Assembly: GCA_028278545.1 (NCBI GenBank)
Contig: JANQED010000184.1
Coordinates: 1 to 60,176 of the forward strand
Origin: Anaerolineales bacterium
GTDB lineage: Bacteria; Chloroflexota; Anaerolineae; Anaerolineales; UBA11858
DNA length: 60,176 bases
Reading direction: 5' to 3'
Made by a program: the position numbers and the translations under genes. Within the stretch, counting starts at the first letter, position 1. Every line of letters begins with the position of its first letter. The notes beneath the pieces were generated by a model that was given only the letters and a program-made list of their open reading frames with translations, was not told the origin of the DNA and ran no database searches. Positions 41,957 through 49,905 of the stretch are shown piece by piece.

Positions 41957-43198
41957 TTATCCTATCGCCATGCTCAATACTGCATGCAATAAGACACTGG
42001 CCCCGTTGACGCAATCCTGCCATTCAGTATATTCGCGCGGCGAGTGGCTGGCCCCATCTACTGACGGAATGAAAATCATCCCGGCCGGGCAGATCGACGC
42101 CATAGATTGAGCATCATGTCCGGCGAAAGAAGCCAGAGGCACCGTCTTCAGATTCAGTGATTTGGCAGCTCGATGGAATACATCTTGTATTTGTTGGCTC
42201 ATGAGAGCGGGTTGGTGTGCTCCCACGGATTCAATGTCCAGACCTAAATTAAAACGTTGTGCTTCCTTTTCAGCAAGCTCTAGGAGAGCCCTTTCTAGCT
42301 GATCGAGCGTGTCTTCATCGTGGGCGCGGAACTCTAGCGAGAGGCAGGCGCGCTCAGGGACGATGTTAAAAGCGCCCGGTTCCAAAGTCATTGACCCGAT
42401 GTTGACAACGCATTGGGGATAATTTCTCATCACCTGTTGGCGAGCCGCCAGGGTGAAGGCGCTGGCACCTTGCCCGGCATCGAGACGCGCGTCCATCGGG
42501 GTCGTGCCAGCGTGATCAGCGCGGCCGAGAAAGGTCAGGCGGTAAGAGTTGGTGCCCACAATCGATGTGACCAGGCCGATATCGGCTCCGGCCTCGATCA
42601 AGCGGCTGCCTTGTTCGATGTGCACTTCCAGGTATCCAAGGGTTTGGTGGGATTGGCGTTTTGCCATTAACAACCCTTCTTCTGTGAGACCGGCGCGCGA
42701 TAAGCCTGAAAGAAGCGCGTTGCGTCCACCGCGCAGACCGAGCAAATCCTGTGGAGTCAGTTTTCCCGCCACCGCTGCGCTGCCCATCAGCCCGAACAAT
42801 GTCCCTTCTTCATCGGTGAAGTCGATGGCCTCCAAATGTATGGGCAAATACAAGCCGGCATCTTTGATGGTTTGCAGTACCTCCAATGCAGATAGCACGC
42901 CGATCGCGCCATCGAAACGGCCGCCATTGGTTACGGAGTCCAGGTGTGAGCCTAAGAGCAGGGTGGGGGCTTCAGGGTCGGCGCACTGCAGCAAAGCTGA
43001 GTGGTTGCCCGCACTGTCAATATTGAACTCCAGCCCGGCTTCCGCTGCAAGCTCACGGAACCAGGCCCGCACTTGCAGGTGGGCCTGGCTAAACGTTGGG
43101 CGGTGGACTCCGCCATCAGGTGTTGCGCCAATTTTGGAGAGGGCCTCGAAATTAGTTTTGAAGCGTTCTGCGTTAATACGTAAAGTACTGGGGTTCAT
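41957..43198 (-). CDS. M20-type amidase of the AllC/HyuC family
   Basis: 413-residue binuclear metal amidohydrolase related to allantoate amidohydrolase, N-carbamoyl-L-amino-acid hydrolase and beta-ureidopropionase. Metal ligands lie in GSHLDSVTNGGRFDG (His, Asp), DFTDEEGTLFG (Glu-Glu), VHIEQGSRL (His) and a C-terminal His in VDGASHSPREYTEW. The ADHAGTTPMDARLDA lid segment and the GHDA motif are also intact. Substrates of the family are ureido compounds from purine or pyrimidine breakdown, so it could act on products of the 9.7-17.4 kb genes. The distance makes that only a suggestion. Confidence 0.88.
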   Translation of the reverse strand: MNPSTLRINAERFKTNFEALSKIGATPDGGVHRPTFSQAHLQVRAWFRELAAEAGLEFNIDSAGNHSALLQCADPEAPTLLLGSHLDSVTNGGRFDGAIGVLSALEVLQTIKDAGLYLPIHLEAIDFTDEEGTLFGLMGSAAVAGKLTPQDLLGLRGGRNALLSGLSRAGLTEEGLLMAKRQSHQTLGYLEVHIEQGSRLIEAGADIGLVTSIVGTNSYRLTFLGRADHAGTTPMDARLDAGQGASAFTLAARQQVMRNYPQCVVNIGSMTLEPGAFNIVPERACLSLEFRAHDEDTLDQLERALLELAEKEAQRFNLGLDIESVGAHQPALMSQQIQDVFHRAAKSLNLKTVPLASFAGHDAQSMASICPAGMIFIPSVDGASHSPREYTEWQDCVNGASVLLHAVLSMAIG

Positions 43199-43265
43199 GT
43201 GATCTCAATTTGAGAGGCGGAGTTTTCTCGATCATCCTGTAGAACACATTATAAGCTATGGCTCG

Positions 43266-43281
43266 TGATAAAATCCCCACA
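43266..43281 (+). promoter_or_regulatory. Extended -10 element abutting the rhodanese start (leaderless)
   Basis: TGATAAAAT (TAAAAT at 43269-43274 with TG extension) ends only 6 bases before the ATG at 43281. Transcription should then begin at or next to the start codon, and no ribosome site could be present in the message. Confidence 0.5.
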
Positions 43282-44129
43282 TGAGCTACGCAACATTGAT
43301 CACCCCTGCCGAACTTCTCCCACACTTGGATGACCCTGATTGGGTCATCGTCGATTGCCGATTCTGGCTGGATGATACTGAAAAAGGGCGCCGGGATTAT
43401 CATGATTCCCACATCCCCGGCGCCATCTATGCCCATTTGGATGACGATCTTTCGGGGGTTGTGGTGCCCGGCGTGACCGGACGCCACCCTCTTCCCGCGG
43501 TAGAGGGTATGGCTGCAAAGCTCGGCGCCTGGGGGATCGACTCCGATGTGCAGGTTGTGGTCTACGACGACCGCGGCGGCGCTGTCGCCTCGCGCCTGTG
43601 GTGGATGCTGAAATGGATGGGCCACGATGCCGTCGCCGTATTGGATGGCGGCTGGCCTCGTTGGCAGCGAGAAAAGCTACCCGCCGATGCTGATCTCGCT
43701 ACGCCTACTCCCCGCCAATTCAAGCCGGACATGCGCCATGAGTTGGTGGTTTCGGCTGGCGATATTTTGGCCCACTTCGGTGATCCGGCTTATAAATTGG
43801 TCGACTCACGCTCCCCAGAACGCTACCGGGGGGCGGAAGAGCCAATCGATCTGGTGGCGGGACACATTCCAGGAGCAGTCAATTACCATTTTGAACGCAA
43901 TCTGGATGTTGAGGGTAGCTTTGCCTTAAAAGAATTCCTCAAGGGCAGGTTTCATGTTGTATTAGGTGAAACGCAGCCTGAAAGAGTGATCTTCTACTGT
44001 GGGTCGGGGGTTACTGCCGCGCAGAATATCCTGGCTGTGGCCCATACAGGTTTAGGTATGCCGCGTCTGTACGCCGGTTCGTGGAGCCATTGGATCACCG
44101 ACTCTGAGCGGCCTATTGCTAACACGTGA
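43281..44129 (+). CDS. Two-domain rhodanese sulfurtransferase (SseA-like)
   Basis: 282 residues with two rhodanese domains. The first (about 1-125) is inactive, and the second carries the catalytic Cys in FYCGSGVTAAQN near residue 236. CGSGVTA is the loop found in 3-mercaptopyruvate and thiosulfate sulfurtransferases of the SseA/TST type. It transfers sulfane sulfur to cyanide, thiols or protein acceptors. It diverges from the M20 amidase gene 82 bases away and appears to be translated without a leader. Confidence 0.92.
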   Translation: MSYATLITPAELLPHLDDPDWVIVDCRFWLDDTEKGRRDYHDSHIPGAIYAHLDDDLSGVVVPGVTGRHPLPAVEGMAAKLGAWGIDSDVQVVVYDDRGGAVASRLWWMLKWMGHDAVAVLDGGWPRWQREKLPADADLATPTPRQFKPDMRHELVVSAGDILAHFGDPAYKLVDSRSPERYRGAEEPIDLVAGHIPGAVNYHFERNLDVEGSFALKEFLKGRFHVVLGETQPERVIFYCGSGVTAAQNILAVAHTGLGMPRLYAGSWSHWITDSERPIANT

Positions 44130-44208
44130 ACCCCTAACAGAGAGATAATCAATCCTTGCGATTCCTTGGCGAACATCTTGTCACCTCACCAAAGCTGTGC
44201 TGAATAAT

Positions 44209-45000
44209 ATGAGACTCCGAATTTCCTTGGCCCAATCGGGTTTCGAATTTGGCGAAGTAGAGAAAAACTTCGTACATGCTGCCGAGTGGGTGGCCGAGGC
44301 CGCGAGCGACAACTCAGACCTGGTGTTGCTGCCCGAATTATGGGCCAGCGGTTATGATCTCTCCAATTGGCGGCGTTATGCTACCCCTCTGGATGAGGGG
44401 CTGTTCCCACGGGTGGCGGAACTGTCGCGCCATCATGAAATCGCGGTGGGCTGTTCATTGCTCGAGGAGCATGATGGGAAAGCCTACAACACCTTTGTCC
44501 TCTATGGACCGGACGGCGCGCGCTGGGGAGCATATCGCAAAATCCATCGCTTCCGTCTGCTGGAAGAAGAGAAGTGGCTGGGCGCGGGGGATGAGTTGGG
44601 CTTGATCGAAGCCCCATGGGGGCCAACAGGGTTGGCCGTCTGTTACGATCTGCGTTTCCCTGAAATGTTTCGGCCTTATGCTTTGAAGGATTCTAAATTA
44701 GTTTTGATCGTGGCTGAGTGGCCGGAACGCCGCATCGAGCATTGGGCCAAGTTGCTGATGGCCCGCGCGATTGAAAATCAGTGCTTTGTCGTCGCGGTCA
44801 ACAAGGTTGGCGAGAGCCTGGGCGTCAAGCTGGGCGGGCGCAGCGCTGTGATCGATCCATGGGGTGTTCCTTTGGTCGAAGGCGATGACGGTGAGGCGCT
44901 GTTGACCGTCGAAATCGACCTCCGTGAGGTCGACAAGGTTCGGCGGTTCATCCCTGTTTTTGAAGATCGTCGCCCAGATGTGTACGATCCTGATATATAG
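44209..45000 (+). CDS. Nitrilase-superfamily amidase (omega-amidase-like)
   Basis: 263 residues with the Glu-Lys-Cys triad: E in LLPELWASGYD, K in YRKIHRF and C in AVCYDLRFPEMFR, in the expected order and spacing. The pattern is that of the omega-amidase/carbon-nitrogen hydrolase branch that cleaves small amides such as 2-oxoglutaramate. The ATG at 44209 is used; a GTG 12 bases upstream is possible and neither has a good ribosome site. It follows the rhodanese gene by 79 bases. Confidence 0.9.
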   Translation: MRLRISLAQSGFEFGEVEKNFVHAAEWVAEAASDNSDLVLLPELWASGYDLSNWRRYATPLDEGLFPRVAELSRHHEIAVGCSLLEEHDGKAYNTFVLYGPDGARWGAYRKIHRFRLLEEEKWLGAGDELGLIEAPWGPTGLAVCYDLRFPEMFRPYALKDSKLVLIVAEWPERRIEHWAKLLMARAIENQCFVVAVNKVGESLGVKLGGRSAVIDPWGVPLVEGDDGEALLTVEIDLREVDKVRRFIPVFEDRRPDVYDPDI

Positions 45001-45085
45001 AGTTGGGGTGACACCGTAGAAACCCCGAAAGAAGACCAGGAATATTGCGCTTACTTTCGTGCCTTCTTGGTTTCCTTGTGGCGAT

Positions 45086-45178
45086 ATGATGATCGAAATT
45101 GATGGTTCGCATGGGGAGGTCTTGGGACGATTTGACTTAAGCGGGCTGGCGAAGCCCTTTTCGCGTTGTGAGCACTGA
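45086..45178 (+). pseudogene. Short frame resembling the N-terminus of RNA 3'-phosphate cyclase RtcA
   Basis: A 30-codon frame begins MMIEIDGSHGE. RtcA proteins start MIEIDGSxGEGGGQ, so the first ten residues match, after which the Gly-rich segment is lost (VLGRFDLSG) and the frame stops. A real cyclase is about 340 residues. It is most simply a decayed remnant, but chance similarity over such a short stretch is possible. Confidence 0.35.
45143..45161 (+). terminator. Short hairpin with T-run
   Basis: GGGCT (45143-45147) and AGCCC (45153-45157) with a 5-base loop are followed by TTTT. It is a weak candidate terminator for the amidase transcript, 23 bases before the sfsA-like gene. Confidence 0.35.
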
Positions 45179-45183
45179 TTGTT

Positions 45184-45870
45184 GTGGACTTCCCTGAACT
45201 CATCCCTGCTCAATTCGTCCGGCGGGACAATCGTTTCCGCGCCACGGTATCTGTTGAAGGCCGCCAGGCTTGGGCGCATGTACCTAACTCCGGGCGTCTG
45301 TCGGAGTTGTTCATCCCGGGGCGCAGGGTTTGGCTTTCTGAGGCAAGTAATCCCAACCGAAAGACGCCCTACGATCTCAAGTTGGTGGAATACGCCAGCG
45401 TCTTGGTCTCGGTGGATGCGCGTCTGCCCAATCCCTTGTTTGAGGAATACTTGCTGGCGGGGGCTTCGGATGCCTTTGGGGATATCCGCAGTCTAAAACG
45501 TGAGGTTCGGTTGAATGAAAGTCGTCTGGATTTTCGCCTCGAAGGGCCAGAAGGGGTCTGTTGGGTGGAAACCAAGTCGGTGACGCTGGTGGAGAAGGGG
45601 GTGGCGCGCTTCCCGGACGCGCCTACCGCCCGGGGGCGCAGGCATCTGCTCACTTTAGCGGAAGCAACTCAGAAGGGAGTCCGGGCAGCCGTGGTTTTCG
45701 TCGTGCAGCGCCCCGATGCGCAAGTTTTCTCTCCCCATGAAGCCGCCGATCCTGAATTTGCGGACATTTTACGTGAAATCTACAAACAGGGTGTCCAGGT
45801 ACGGGCTTACATATGTCAGGTGTCATTTGTGAAAATCCTCATAACGGGAGAAATCCCTTGTGAGCTATAA
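45184..45870 (+). CDS. sfsA: SfsA family protein
   Basis: 228 residues matching SfsA along its length: AHVPNSGRLSELFIPGRRVWL, KTPYDLKLVEY, REVRLNESRLDFRLEG, CWVETKSVTLVEKGVARFPDAPTARGRRHL and VFVVQRPDAQVFSPHEAADPEFADIL. The N-terminal part is an OB-like fold and the C-terminal part resembles a PD-(D/E)xK nuclease core (Asp/Glu-xLys in SRLDFR, WVETKSV). The E. coli name reflects sugar-fermentation stimulation and DNA binding; the molecular role is unsettled. The start is GTG 45184 without a clear ribosome site. Confidence 0.9.
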   Translation: MDFPELIPAQFVRRDNRFRATVSVEGRQAWAHVPNSGRLSELFIPGRRVWLSEASNPNRKTPYDLKLVEYASVLVSVDARLPNPLFEEYLLAGASDAFGDIRSLKREVRLNESRLDFRLEGPEGVCWVETKSVTLVEKGVARFPDAPTARGRRHLLTLAEATQKGVRAAVVFVVQRPDAQVFSPHEAADPEFADILREIYKQGVQVRAYICQVSFVKILITGEIPCEL

Positions 45871-45907
45871 TACGGCATATTTGGAGAGAATTTAGAGGAA
45901 ATAATTG

Positions 45908-48010
45908 ATGCTGAAACCGTTCTTTGAGCCGTCTTCTGTGGCGGTGATCGGCGCCTCGCGGGACCCTGCCAAACTGGGTTATGCTGTGTTACAGAATCTG
46001 GTGGAGGGGGGCTATGTGCAGAAGGGTATGGTCTATCCCATCAACCCCAAGGCCGACGAGGTGTTGGGGTTGCGAGCCTATGCTTCCGTTTTGGAGGTGC
46101 CAGAGCCCATCGATTTGGCGGTCATTGTAATCCCTTATCCGTATGTTCCTGATGCGCTGAGAATCTGCGGCCAAAAGGGTATCCCCGCGGTGATTGTGAT
46201 CAGCGCTGGTTTCCGCGAAGCCGGCATGGAAGGCCTGGAGCGTGAACGTGAGCTCATGGCCATCGCCGATGAATTTGGTATCCGCTTGATTGGCCCTAAT
46301 TGCCTGGGGGTCATTGATACCTTTACGCCGCTCAACGCCTCCTTTTCGGCTGGAACGCCGCCCAGCGGCCCCATGGCCTTTATGTCTCAGTCAGGGGCCT
46401 TGGGTACGGCGATCCTGGATTGGGCGCAGGCGGGTCGCCTGGGATTAGCGAAATTCGTCAGCCTGGGCAATAAGGCCGATGTCAGCGAGATTGACCTGTT
46501 GGAGGCCTGGGCCGATGACCCGCACACCAATGTGATCCTGATGTACAGCGAGGGCCTGCCCAACGGCGAGGAGTTCATCCGCGTGGCCCACGAAGTAACT
46601 CGCAAGAAACCTGTGGTGGCGATCAAGTCTGGGGTGACACAATCGGGGTCGCGTGCAGTGTCATCTCACACGGGTTCGCTGGCCGGGTCCGAGCAGGCTT
46701 ATCAGGCAGCGTTTCGGCAGGCGGGTGTTCTGCGGGCCGAGTCCATGGAAGAGCTTTTTGATGTGGCCTTGGCCTTGGGTTACCAGCCGCTGTTGGAGGA
46801 CGACAGGATTGCCATCATCACCAACGCCGGCGGCCCTGGGATTTTGGCTACCGATGCCTTGGAAAGAGCCGGGATGAGCCTGGCTCGCTTCGAATTAGAA
46901 ACCAAACTGGCATTGGAGGAGTTCCTTCCCGGCGCGGCCAGCGCGGCTAACCCTGTCGATGTGCTTGGCGATGCCAGGGCAGACCGTTATCGCTTTGCGC
47001 TGGAAAAGGTTGCTCAGGACCCCAATGTAGACGGCTTGATGGTGGTGTTGACCCCCCAGGCGATGACCGAGATCGCCCAGACGGCGAGAGATATCGGGGA
47101 GTTGGCTGAAAACCTGGATAAACCGGTGATCACCTGCTTCATGGGGGAGGCGATGATTTCTGAGGGAATTGACATCCTCACCGAATATGGGGTTCCCAAT
47201 TACCCCTTCCCGGAACGGGCGGCGCGGGCTTATAAAGCTATGTCCCGCTATCGTCAGGTTCAAACCCGGCCTTCTTCAGAATACCTCAGCTTCGATGTAG
47301 AAAAAGATGCCACCCAAGATTTATTCGATCAAGTGCGCTCCGCAGGTCGTTTAACCATCGGTGATGCTGAGGCCCGGGCCATCCTGCAGGCCTATGGCCT
47401 CAATCCTCCCGACTCTCGCCTGGCAGCTTCCCCTGATGAGGCTGTCAAGATCGCTGCCGAGATCGGCTTTCCGGTGGTGCTGAAGATTGCCTCGCCGGAC
47501 ATCCTGCACAAGACTGATGTCGGCGGAGTCAAAGTTGGGTTGCGCAATGCAGAAGAAGTGCGCGATGCCTTCGAGTTGATGACTTACCGGGCGGGGCGCT
47601 ATCTGCCAGAAGCCCGCCTGTGGGGTTGTCAGGTACAGGAGATGGCTCCTCCGGGGGGATTGGAAGTGCTTGTCGGGATGAACCGCGACCCCCAGTTCGG
47701 GCCCTTGGTCACTTTCGGGCTGGGGGGTATTTATGTCGAAACCCTCAAGGATGTCACCTTCCGGGTGGCGCCCTTCACCATTCGTGATGCCGAGAATATG
47801 TTGGCTGAAATCCGCGCTCACGCGCTGCTCGACGGTGTGCGCGGCCAACCCCCGGTCGATAAAGAGGCCGTTGTCGATGTGCTGCTGCGCATTGGTCAAT
47901 TGGTGAGTGATTTTCCCGAAATAACCGAGTTGGATATAAACCCCTTGATTGTGTACCCACGCGGTCAGGGCGCGATAGCTATTGATATGCGTTTGGTGTT
48001 GAGCGAGTAG
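45908..48010 (+). CDS. ADP-forming acyl-CoA synthetase (fused alpha-beta)
   Basis: 700 residues. The domain order is CoA-binding Rossmann (1-125, FFEPSSVAVIGASRDPAKLG), two succinyl-CoA-ligase-like domains (about 140-460; MSQSGALGTAILDWA, and the phospho-His segment SHTGSLAGSEQAY), then an ATP-grasp domain (about 480-700; FPVVLKIASPDILHKTDVGGVKVGL, ELDINPLIVYP). It converts acyl-CoA, ADP and phosphate to acid, CoA and ATP, the energy-yielding route to acetate in archaea and some anaerobic bacteria. A TATAAT lies upstream at about 45866. The next gene encodes a PTA-N/DRTGG protein that often accompanies acetate metabolism. Confidence 0.92.
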   Translation: MLKPFFEPSSVAVIGASRDPAKLGYAVLQNLVEGGYVQKGMVYPINPKADEVLGLRAYASVLEVPEPIDLAVIVIPYPYVPDALRICGQKGIPAVIVISAGFREAGMEGLERERELMAIADEFGIRLIGPNCLGVIDTFTPLNASFSAGTPPSGPMAFMSQSGALGTAILDWAQAGRLGLAKFVSLGNKADVSEIDLLEAWADDPHTNVILMYSEGLPNGEEFIRVAHEVTRKKPVVAIKSGVTQSGSRAVSSHTGSLAGSEQAYQAAFRQAGVLRAESMEELFDVALALGYQPLLEDDRIAIITNAGGPGILATDALERAGMSLARFELETKLALEEFLPGAASAANPVDVLGDARADRYRFALEKVAQDPNVDGLMVVLTPQAMTEIAQTARDIGELAENLDKPVITCFMGEAMISEGIDILTEYGVPNYPFPERAARAYKAMSRYRQVQTRPSSEYLSFDVEKDATQDLFDQVRSAGRLTIGDAEARAILQAYGLNPPDSRLAASPDEAVKIAAEIGFPVVLKIASPDILHKTDVGGVKVGLRNAEEVRDAFELMTYRAGRYLPEARLWGCQVQEMAPPGGLEVLVGMNRDPQFGPLVTFGLGGIYVETLKDVTFRVAPFTIRDAENMLAEIRAHALLDGVRGQPPVDKEAVVDVLLRIGQLVSDFPEITELDINPLIVYPRGQGAIAIDMRLVLSE

Positions 48011-48070
48011 GTAAAGAAGCGAATAGGCAAATAAGCAAAAGGCAAGAATGCAAATGGCAAATTGGCAAAG
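48011..48070. repeat. Low-complexity GCAAA-type repeats
   Basis: The 117-base gap after the synthetase opens with imperfect repeats of GCAAA and GCAAAT (at least six copies within about 50 bases: GGCAAATAAGCAAAAGGCAA and following). They have no coding potential or hairpin. Confidence 0.5.
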
Positions 48071-48127
48071 TGGAATACCCTGTTCGCATATTTTTACGAA
48101 TACTTGTAAACTTCAGCAGGAGAACCT

Positions 48128-49195
48128 ATGAAATCATTATATATAACTTCCGTTGATCGTTATTCGGGCAAGACCGCGCTGTGCCTGGCCCTGGGCAAGC
48201 GGCTGATCGAAAATGGCTATAAAGTCGGCTATCTCAAGCCGCTCAGTTTGCAGCCCTGGCGAGTAGCTGGTGAGATTGCGGATGAGGATGCGGCGTTTGT
48301 CAAACAAGCTTTGGGATTGGCAGTTGCCCCGGGAGATTTATCCCCTGTGGTGATGACAGCCGAGCTCCTAAAGGAGCATTTGACGGGGGGCAATGCTGGT
48401 GACCTGATGCCCAAAGTGCGTGCCGCCGCCGAGGCGGCTGGCGCCGATCAGGACGTCCTGTTGTTGGAAGGCGGGGGCAGTTTGCGAGAGGGATATGTCA
48501 TGGGCCTGCCTACGCCTCAGGTCGCCGCCGAACTGGGCAGCCAGGTGTTGGTGGTGGTCAAGTATCGCGACGACGTGTTGCTGATGGATGATGTCCTGGC
48601 GGCTCGTTTCCGCTTAGGGGATTCGTTGTGTGGTGTGGTCGTCAACCGTGTCCCTGCGGACGCGGCTGAGTTCATTGAAGAAGTCGCTCGCCCCTATTTT
48701 GAGAAGCAAGGTATTGCCATCTTTGGTATATTGCCAGAGGAGCGCGGCCTGGCCGCACTGACGGTTGAGGAATTGCTCGATGTACTCGACGCTCAAGTGC
48801 TCACCGAGACCAAGACCACTGAGGCACTGATCGAGAATCTCACCGTGGGCGCGATGAACGCTGAAGCAGCTTTAAGCCGCATGCGAAAACAGCGCAATAA
48901 GGCCGTGATCACCGGCGGTGACCGCACCGATATCCAGTTGACTGCCTTAGAGACCTCTACCACCTGCCTTGTGCTCACCGGCAACTTGCATCCCAGCCCG
49001 CTGATCATCAAGCAGGCCGACCAGATGGGGGTGCCCGTGCTGTTGGTGCCTGAGAACACGATGGAGGCCATCGAGTCTATTGATCGTGTCTTCGGTAAGA
49101 CCCGTCTGGGACAGACTGCCAAGTTGGAGCAGTTCCAGGCTTTGCTGAAGAAGCATGTCGATTTGAAGCGCTTGGACGACTGTCTGGGGTTATAG
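48128..49195 (+). CDS. Phosphotransacetylase N-terminal-like protein (BioD-like NTPase plus DRTGG)
   Basis: 355 residues. The N-terminal ~210 residues form a BioD/CobQ-like P-loop domain, with the P-loop as SVDRYSGKTALCLAL rather than a strict GxxxxGKT, followed by LKPLSLQP, LLLEGGGSLREGYVMGL and GVVVNRVP. The rest is a DRTGG domain (GAMNAEAALSRMRKQRNKAVITGGDRTDIQL). This is the regulatory N-terminal half of long phosphotransacetylases without the catalytic half. It lies 117 bases after the ADP-forming synthetase and may regulate acetyl-CoA/acetate flux. Confidence 0.87.
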   Translation: MKSLYITSVDRYSGKTALCLALGKRLIENGYKVGYLKPLSLQPWRVAGEIADEDAAFVKQALGLAVAPGDLSPVVMTAELLKEHLTGGNAGDLMPKVRAAAEAAGADQDVLLLEGGGSLREGYVMGLPTPQVAAELGSQVLVVVKYRDDVLLMDDVLAARFRLGDSLCGVVVNRVPADAAEFIEEVARPYFEKQGIAIFGILPEERGLAALTVEELLDVLDAQVLTETKTTEALIENLTVGAMNAEAALSRMRKQRNKAVITGGDRTDIQLTALETSTTCLVLTGNLHPSPLIIKQADQMGVPVLLVPENTMEAIESIDRVFGKTRLGQTAKLEQFQALLKKHVDLKRLDDCLGL

Positions 49196-49263
49196 GTTTC
49201 GCGAATGAGGGCTTTCTCACACAAGGATCAATGCACCCCTGGTGATTGAGAATTGCGAACGTG

Positions 49264-49773
49264 ATGAGCGACAAATTCAAAACCCTCTTTGCGATAATCT
49301 TCTTTTTCCTTTCCCTGACGATGCCTGTAACAGGGTTGATCTATGGCTGGGGGCGCTGGGACGCGCTTACCATTCTACTGGTGATGGGGGGTATCTTCGT
49401 GGTGCTTTTCATGGGTGGGGTTTTGGTCTTGTTGACGGTGCGGGATTTCACCTGGGTGACAGCCAGCCTGCCATTCATCTTCAGCGGTATGTATACCGTG
49501 CTGCCAGACCTGCCAGGTTCTGCCGATGATGCCGCGGTCACCACTGCGGGGGCGTTGATCACCTATTTCTTAGCCCAGCGCAAGAGCGAAACTATCCCGA
49601 AGTGGGTTGTCATCCCACTATTGGCCGCGGCTGCCTACACATGGCTCGGCGGCAGTTTCCTCCCCGGCCCTGTGGATGAGGTGATCGTTGATGTGGTGGC
49701 CCTGCTCATTGCCGGGTATAGCGCTCGCGCCGCGGATCAAAAAGCTGAACTTGAAAAACGGACCGCGGATTGA
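49264..49773 (+). CDS. Unknown small membrane protein
   Basis: 169 residues with five likely helices (about 6-27, 37-60, 62-82, 89-105 and 113-150) and a charged C-terminal tail (AADQKAELEKRTAD). I do not recognise the family. ATG 49264 was chosen; the frame also opens at a TTG 18 bases earlier. No ribosome site is evident. It is followed by the AarF kinase gene. Confidence 0.6.
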   Translation: MSDKFKTLFAIIFFFLSLTMPVTGLIYGWGRWDALTILLVMGGIFVVLFMGGVLVLLTVRDFTWVTASLPFIFSGMYTVLPDLPGSADDAAVTTAGALITYFLAQRKSETIPKWVVIPLLAAAAYTWLGGSFLPGPVDEVIVDVVALLIAGYSARAADQKAELEKRTAD

Positions 49774-49885
49774 GAGTATCTCTCCATTTCTTGAGGAGTA
49801 ACAACGTCACGGACGTTAAAGCGGGGGAATTGGGCCGCATAGCTGTTTTTGCCTGCTTAGCTTCTGCCTGAGCCGAAGGAATGAT

Positions 49886-49905
49886 TGATATAATCTAGCC
49901 CACTA
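49886..49905 (+). promoter_or_regulatory. Extended -10 element 10 bases before the AarF start
   Basis: TGATATAAT (TATAAT 49889-49894) is followed after 10 bases by ATG 49905. The message would have a leader of only about three bases, so this gene is probably translated leaderless. Confidence 0.5.
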
